Assembly (NCBI RefSeq): GCF_900108315.1
Contig: NZ_FNVB01000004.1
Span: forward strand, 682,001-746,000
Length of the DNA: 64,000 bases
Reading direction: 5' to 3'
Source of the DNA: Saccharopolyspora kobensis
GTDB lineage: Bacteria; Actinomycetota; Actinomycetes; Mycobacteriales; Pseudonocardiaceae
Position numbers and translations under genes: made by a program. Numbering within the stretch: the stretch's first letter is position 1; each line of letters begins with the position of its first letter. Below, piece after piece: positions 61,897-64,000 of this stretch. A model generated the notes under the pieces. The model saw only the letters and a program-made list of their open reading frames with translations. It was not told where the DNA came from and made no database searches.

Positions 61897-62727
61897 CTAC
61901 CGATCGGCTTCGAAGAAGCGGATCAGTTCGGCCGCGGTGCCCTGCGGATCGTCCTCGGCGATGAAGTGCCCGGCACCCGCGACGGTGGCCCGCCGGGCGC
62001 CGGGAATGGCGGCGGCGAGGCGATCGCCCACCGCCGGAGCGAGCCATTCGTCGTGCTCGCCCCACAGCACGAGCGTCGGCGCGGTGATCCGGTGGAGGTC
62101 GGCGACGGCCTCGCGGGTGTCCTCGAAGCCGATCGCCGCGACCTGGTCGATCCACCGCTGCTGCCCGTCGTCACTCGCCCACGGCGCGAGGTAGGCCGCC
62201 GCGGAGGCGTCGGACATGCGGTGTGCGGCGGTGCGGATGCGCGGGGCGATGATGTCGGCGAAGACGTGCTGCGGCATCGTCCGGTAGGCCTGTTCGTGGC
62301 GCTGCATGTGCTCGGTGAACGGCGTGTTCCACGGTCCGATGACCGCCGCGTCCAGCAGCGCCAGGTGGCGGGCGGGCACTCGCTCGACCAGGTGGGCGCG
62401 GATCACGGTGCCGCCGCCGATGTCGTGGCCGACGAGGCCGGGCGAGTCCAGGCCCCAGTGCTCGACGAGCTCGGCCAGCGTCCGCGCCTGCCGCGCGATG
62501 GACGGCGCGATCCCCGGATCGGGGCGGGAATCGCCGAATCCGAGCAGATCCCACACGTGCACCGCGAACCGCTCGGCGAGCAGCGGGACGACGTCGCGCC
62601 ACAGGTAGGACCAGGCGGGCGTGCCGTGCACCAGCACCACGGGCGGGCCCTCGCCGAAGACGCCGGTGGCGACGTCGCCGCCGGACACGCGGACCCGCTG
62701 GTCGAGCCGCCAGTGCGTGGATCGCAT
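61897..62727 (-). CDS. Alpha/beta-hydrolase with Asp nucleophile (haloalkane dehalogenase/epoxide hydrolase type)
   Basis: 276 residues. Oxyanion block LVHGTPAWSYLWRDV, nucleophile elbow VGHDIGGG (Asp at the centre), acid region LVLWGEHDEWLAP, catalytic His in AGAGHFIAEDDP. The Asp nucleophile is the mark of the dehalogenase/epoxide-hydrolase branch. Cytosolic. Divergent from the CGNR regulator at 62791. Confidence 0.9.
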   Translation of the reverse strand: MRSTHWRLDQRVRVSGGDVATGVFGEGPPVVLVHGTPAWSYLWRDVVPLLAERFAVHVWDLLGFGDSRPDPGIAPSIARQARTLAELVEHWGLDSPGLVGHDIGGGTVIRAHLVERVPARHLALLDAAVIGPWNTPFTEHMQRHEQAYRTMPQHVFADIIAPRIRTAAHRMSDASAAAYLAPWASDDGQQRWIDQVAAIGFEDTREAVADLHRITAPTLVLWGEHDEWLAPAVGDRLAAAIPGARRATVAGAGHFIAEDDPQGTAAELIRFFEADR

Positions 62728-62790
62728 CGAACCTCCCAGGTAAGGTGTTAATCAGCTTTTCAGCGGTTACCATAGCGGAAGAGGTAAGGG
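62728..62790. promoter_or_regulatory. Divergent promoter region between hydrolase and CGNR regulator
   Basis: 63 bp with two direct AGGTAAGG copies (about 62739-62746 and 62780-62787) and one GGTTACC (about 62765-62771) in inverted sense. Likely holds binding sites of the CGNR protein; the exact site is unclear. Confidence 0.35.
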
Positions 62791-63351
62791 TTGAAAATAG
62801 ATTTGAGCGATTACGCGCGCGGTGCGGCGCTGGCGGCCGATCTCGTCAACAGCGCACCGGAGGTGCGCCGCATCAGTGGTGAAGTGCTGGTCGACCCCGC
62901 TGCGCTGGGACGATTCCTCGCCGAGCGGGGCCTCGATCACGAGCCGGTGGCGGAAGACCTCGTCCAGGTGCTCGAACTCCGCCGCGAGCTGCGCGCCGTC
63001 CTCGAAGCGCGGGACGAGGACGGTGTTGCCGAAGCAGCAGGGGAGCTGGTTCGGCGGGCGAGCGCCGGGCCCGTCCTCGGGCGCGATGCCGATGGCAGGT
63101 GGCAGTGGCAGGTCGAGACGGCTCCGCGCGCGTCCCTCGCCGACGAACTCGCGGTGCTCGCCGGGCTCGGCCTGCTGGGCGCGCTGCGCGCGCTGGGGCA
63201 CGAGCGCTTCCGGCCGTGCGCTTCGCCGGTGTGCGACGGCGTTTTCGTCGACACCAGCAAGGCGGGTCGCCGTCGCTACTGCACGCCGGGCCTGTGCGGC
63301 AACCGCATCAACGTCGCCAATCACCGGGCCAGACGGCGCGAACGGGGTTGA
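62791..63351 (+). CDS. CGNR zinc-finger (ABATE-type) regulatory protein
   Basis: 186 residues. N-terminal ABATE-like stress domain (LAADLVNSAPEV, FLAERGL, VLELRRELRAVLE). C-terminal CGNR finger: CASPVCDGVFVDTSK and RRRYCTPGLCGNRINVANHRARRR. Putative DNA-binding regulator, likely controlling the divergent hydrolase. TTG 62791 follows AGAGGTAAGG. Confidence 0.92.
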   Translation: MKIDLSDYARGAALAADLVNSAPEVRRISGEVLVDPAALGRFLAERGLDHEPVAEDLVQVLELRRELRAVLEARDEDGVAEAAGELVRRASAGPVLGRDADGRWQWQVETAPRASLADELAVLAGLGLLGALRALGHERFRPCASPVCDGVFVDTSKAGRRRYCTPGLCGNRINVANHRARRRERG

Positions 63352-63448
63352 GGAAGTTTCGCGTGACGCTCATTGGTGGCAATGAACGAGCGCGGGCGTT
63401 GATCTCCGGCAAGTTGGTGATCGCACCCCAACTCGTGAGGAGAAGTCG

Positions 63449-63634
63449 ATGCACCGAGCCATCGCCCGTTTCGCCGCCGCAGCCGGATTCGCCGCAGCGG
63501 TTCTCGCCGGTTCCTACGCCATCTCGGCCACCCAGGCCACCACGGAGAACCGCGCGGCCGAGACATGCGGCGGAGTCGGCCAGAACCTGAACGTCCTCGA
63601 CGTCGGATTCAGCCTGACTCCCAAGCTCTGCTGA
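63449..63634 (+). CDS. Small secreted peptide
   Basis: 61 residues. Good ribosome site GAGGAG (63438-63443). A signal peptide of about 28 residues (HRAIARFAAAAGFAAAVLAG) leaves a mature peptide of about 32 residues with two Cys and a TCGGVGQNLNVLD stretch. Similar to other small actinomycete secreted peptides; function unknown. Confidence 0.7.
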   Translation: MHRAIARFAAAAGFAAAVLAGSYAISATQATTENRAAETCGGVGQNLNVLDVGFSLTPKLC

Positions 63635-63715
63635 GCATAGTCCACTGTGGATTGCCGAGCCGCTGCTCCGGATCGGGGCGGCGGCTCTGCGCTGCACGGG
63701 TGCCGCGCATCGGGC

Positions 63716-64000
63716 TCATCCGCGGCTCGCGCCGTCCGGCCACACGACGGTGACCGGGATGCCGCGTTCGCGCGCGGCCCGCACCACGTCGCCGGTACCT
63801 CCGCGCCCGGCCGCCGGCTGCCCGTCCCAGACGGCGATCATCTCGTCGACGATGTCCAGGACGTGCTCACCGGCACCCATGTAGGCCTCCGGGGTGGACT
63901 CCTCGAACGGCATCGTGTGCACCTTCGACGCCTTGCCGATCAGCTCGTCGAACTGGGCGGCGTTGTTCGCCCGCACCTCGTGCTCCCGGTAGTCGGCGGC
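63716..64000 (-). CDS. Conserved hypothetical protein (SLOG-like), 5' end beyond the window
   Basis: The frame is open to the right edge, so the N-terminus lies outside. The tail reads FDELIGKA, YMGAGEHVLDIVDEMIAVWDGQPAAGRGGTGDVVRAARERGIPVTVVWPDGA. The DGxPAxGxGGTxDVV pattern is like SLOG/DprA-type or nucleoside-deoxyribosyltransferase-like nucleotide-binding proteins. Function unknown. Confidence 0.7.
   Translation of the reverse strand, partial: AADYREHEVRANNAAQFDELIGKASKVHTMPFEESTPEAYMGAGEHVLDIVDEMIAVWDGQPAAGRGGTGDVVRAARERGIPVTVVWPDGASRG

Overview
The window reads as chromosomal DNA from a high-GC actinomycete. Codon third positions are almost all G or C, GTG and TTG starts are common, and actinomycete hallmarks are present: an SsgA/SsgB-type sporulation protein, a conservon-type sensor kinase, DUF1048 proteins, a DUF574-type methyltransferase and DinB/mycothiol-transferase-like proteins. 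The family mix fits Pseudonocardiales, perhaps Saccharopolyspora, but that is inference. There is no rRNA operon, phage, insertion sequence or CRISPR array.

Layout. 0-5 kb: the end of a PepE-type dipeptidase, an orphan CvnA-like kinase, a TPR protein and an unusual MerR regulator fused to a sliding-clamp-like domain. 5-8.6 kb: a cobalamin riboswitch followed by three overlapping genes (DUF364 Rossmann protein, cysteine-synthase-like PLP enzyme, MFS transporter). This looks like a vitamin-B12-controlled metal or small-molecule pathway. 8.8-13 kb: a DinB protein, a MarR regulon (frameshifted FMN reductase, EamA transporter, three matching operators) and a lipoprotein sugar-dehydrogenase-like protein. 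13-15.4 kb: tRNA-Val, tRNA-Cys, tRNA-Gly, ssgB-like, a PGPGW membrane protein and a second tRNA-Val with a strong terminator. 15.9-19.8 kb: a PadR-controlled efflux island (two DUF1048 genes, CPBP protease, DrrA/DrrB-like ABC transporter). 20-24.6 kb: gene debris, an HSL-type hydrolase, then a TetR regulon (acetoacetate-decarboxylase-like protein, old-yellow-enzyme-type reductase, TetR) tied together by three copies of a 19-bp operator.

24.9-31 kb: a TIR-membrane-beta-propeller protein, then a compact cassette made of a short peptide, an unknown protein, a DUF6895-like protein and a cytosolic beta-lactamase-fold hydrolase. The cassette resembles an uncharacterised peptide (RiPP-like) pathway. 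31-36 kb: small stress-type enzymes, a collapsed hydrolase pseudogene and asparagine synthase. 36-45.5 kb: three large ATP-binding LuxR regulators around an NmrA-ABM-ABM fusion and a metallo-hydrolase. 45.8-49 kb: a YtrA-type GntR/ABC locus with a near-ideal operator. 49-53 kb: a degenerate histidine kinase, a pseudo-receiver LuxR regulator and a membrane-anchored beta-propeller lectin-like protein. 52.9-54.7 kb: a KamB-like 16S rRNA A1408 methyltransferase closely followed by a DUF371/RsmI-like fusion. 55-64 kb: an MFS exporter, a methyltransferase, an enoyl-CoA hydratase, a SWIM/SNF2 pair, an Asp-nucleophile alpha/beta hydrolase divergent from a CGNR regulator, a small secreted peptide and a truncated conserved gene.

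The strongest candidates for undescribed biology are the riboswitch operon (5.0-8.6 kb), the peptide cassette (28.0-30.9 kb) and the rRNA-modification pair (52.9-54.7 kb). All functions were read from motifs by eye; no database search was run.
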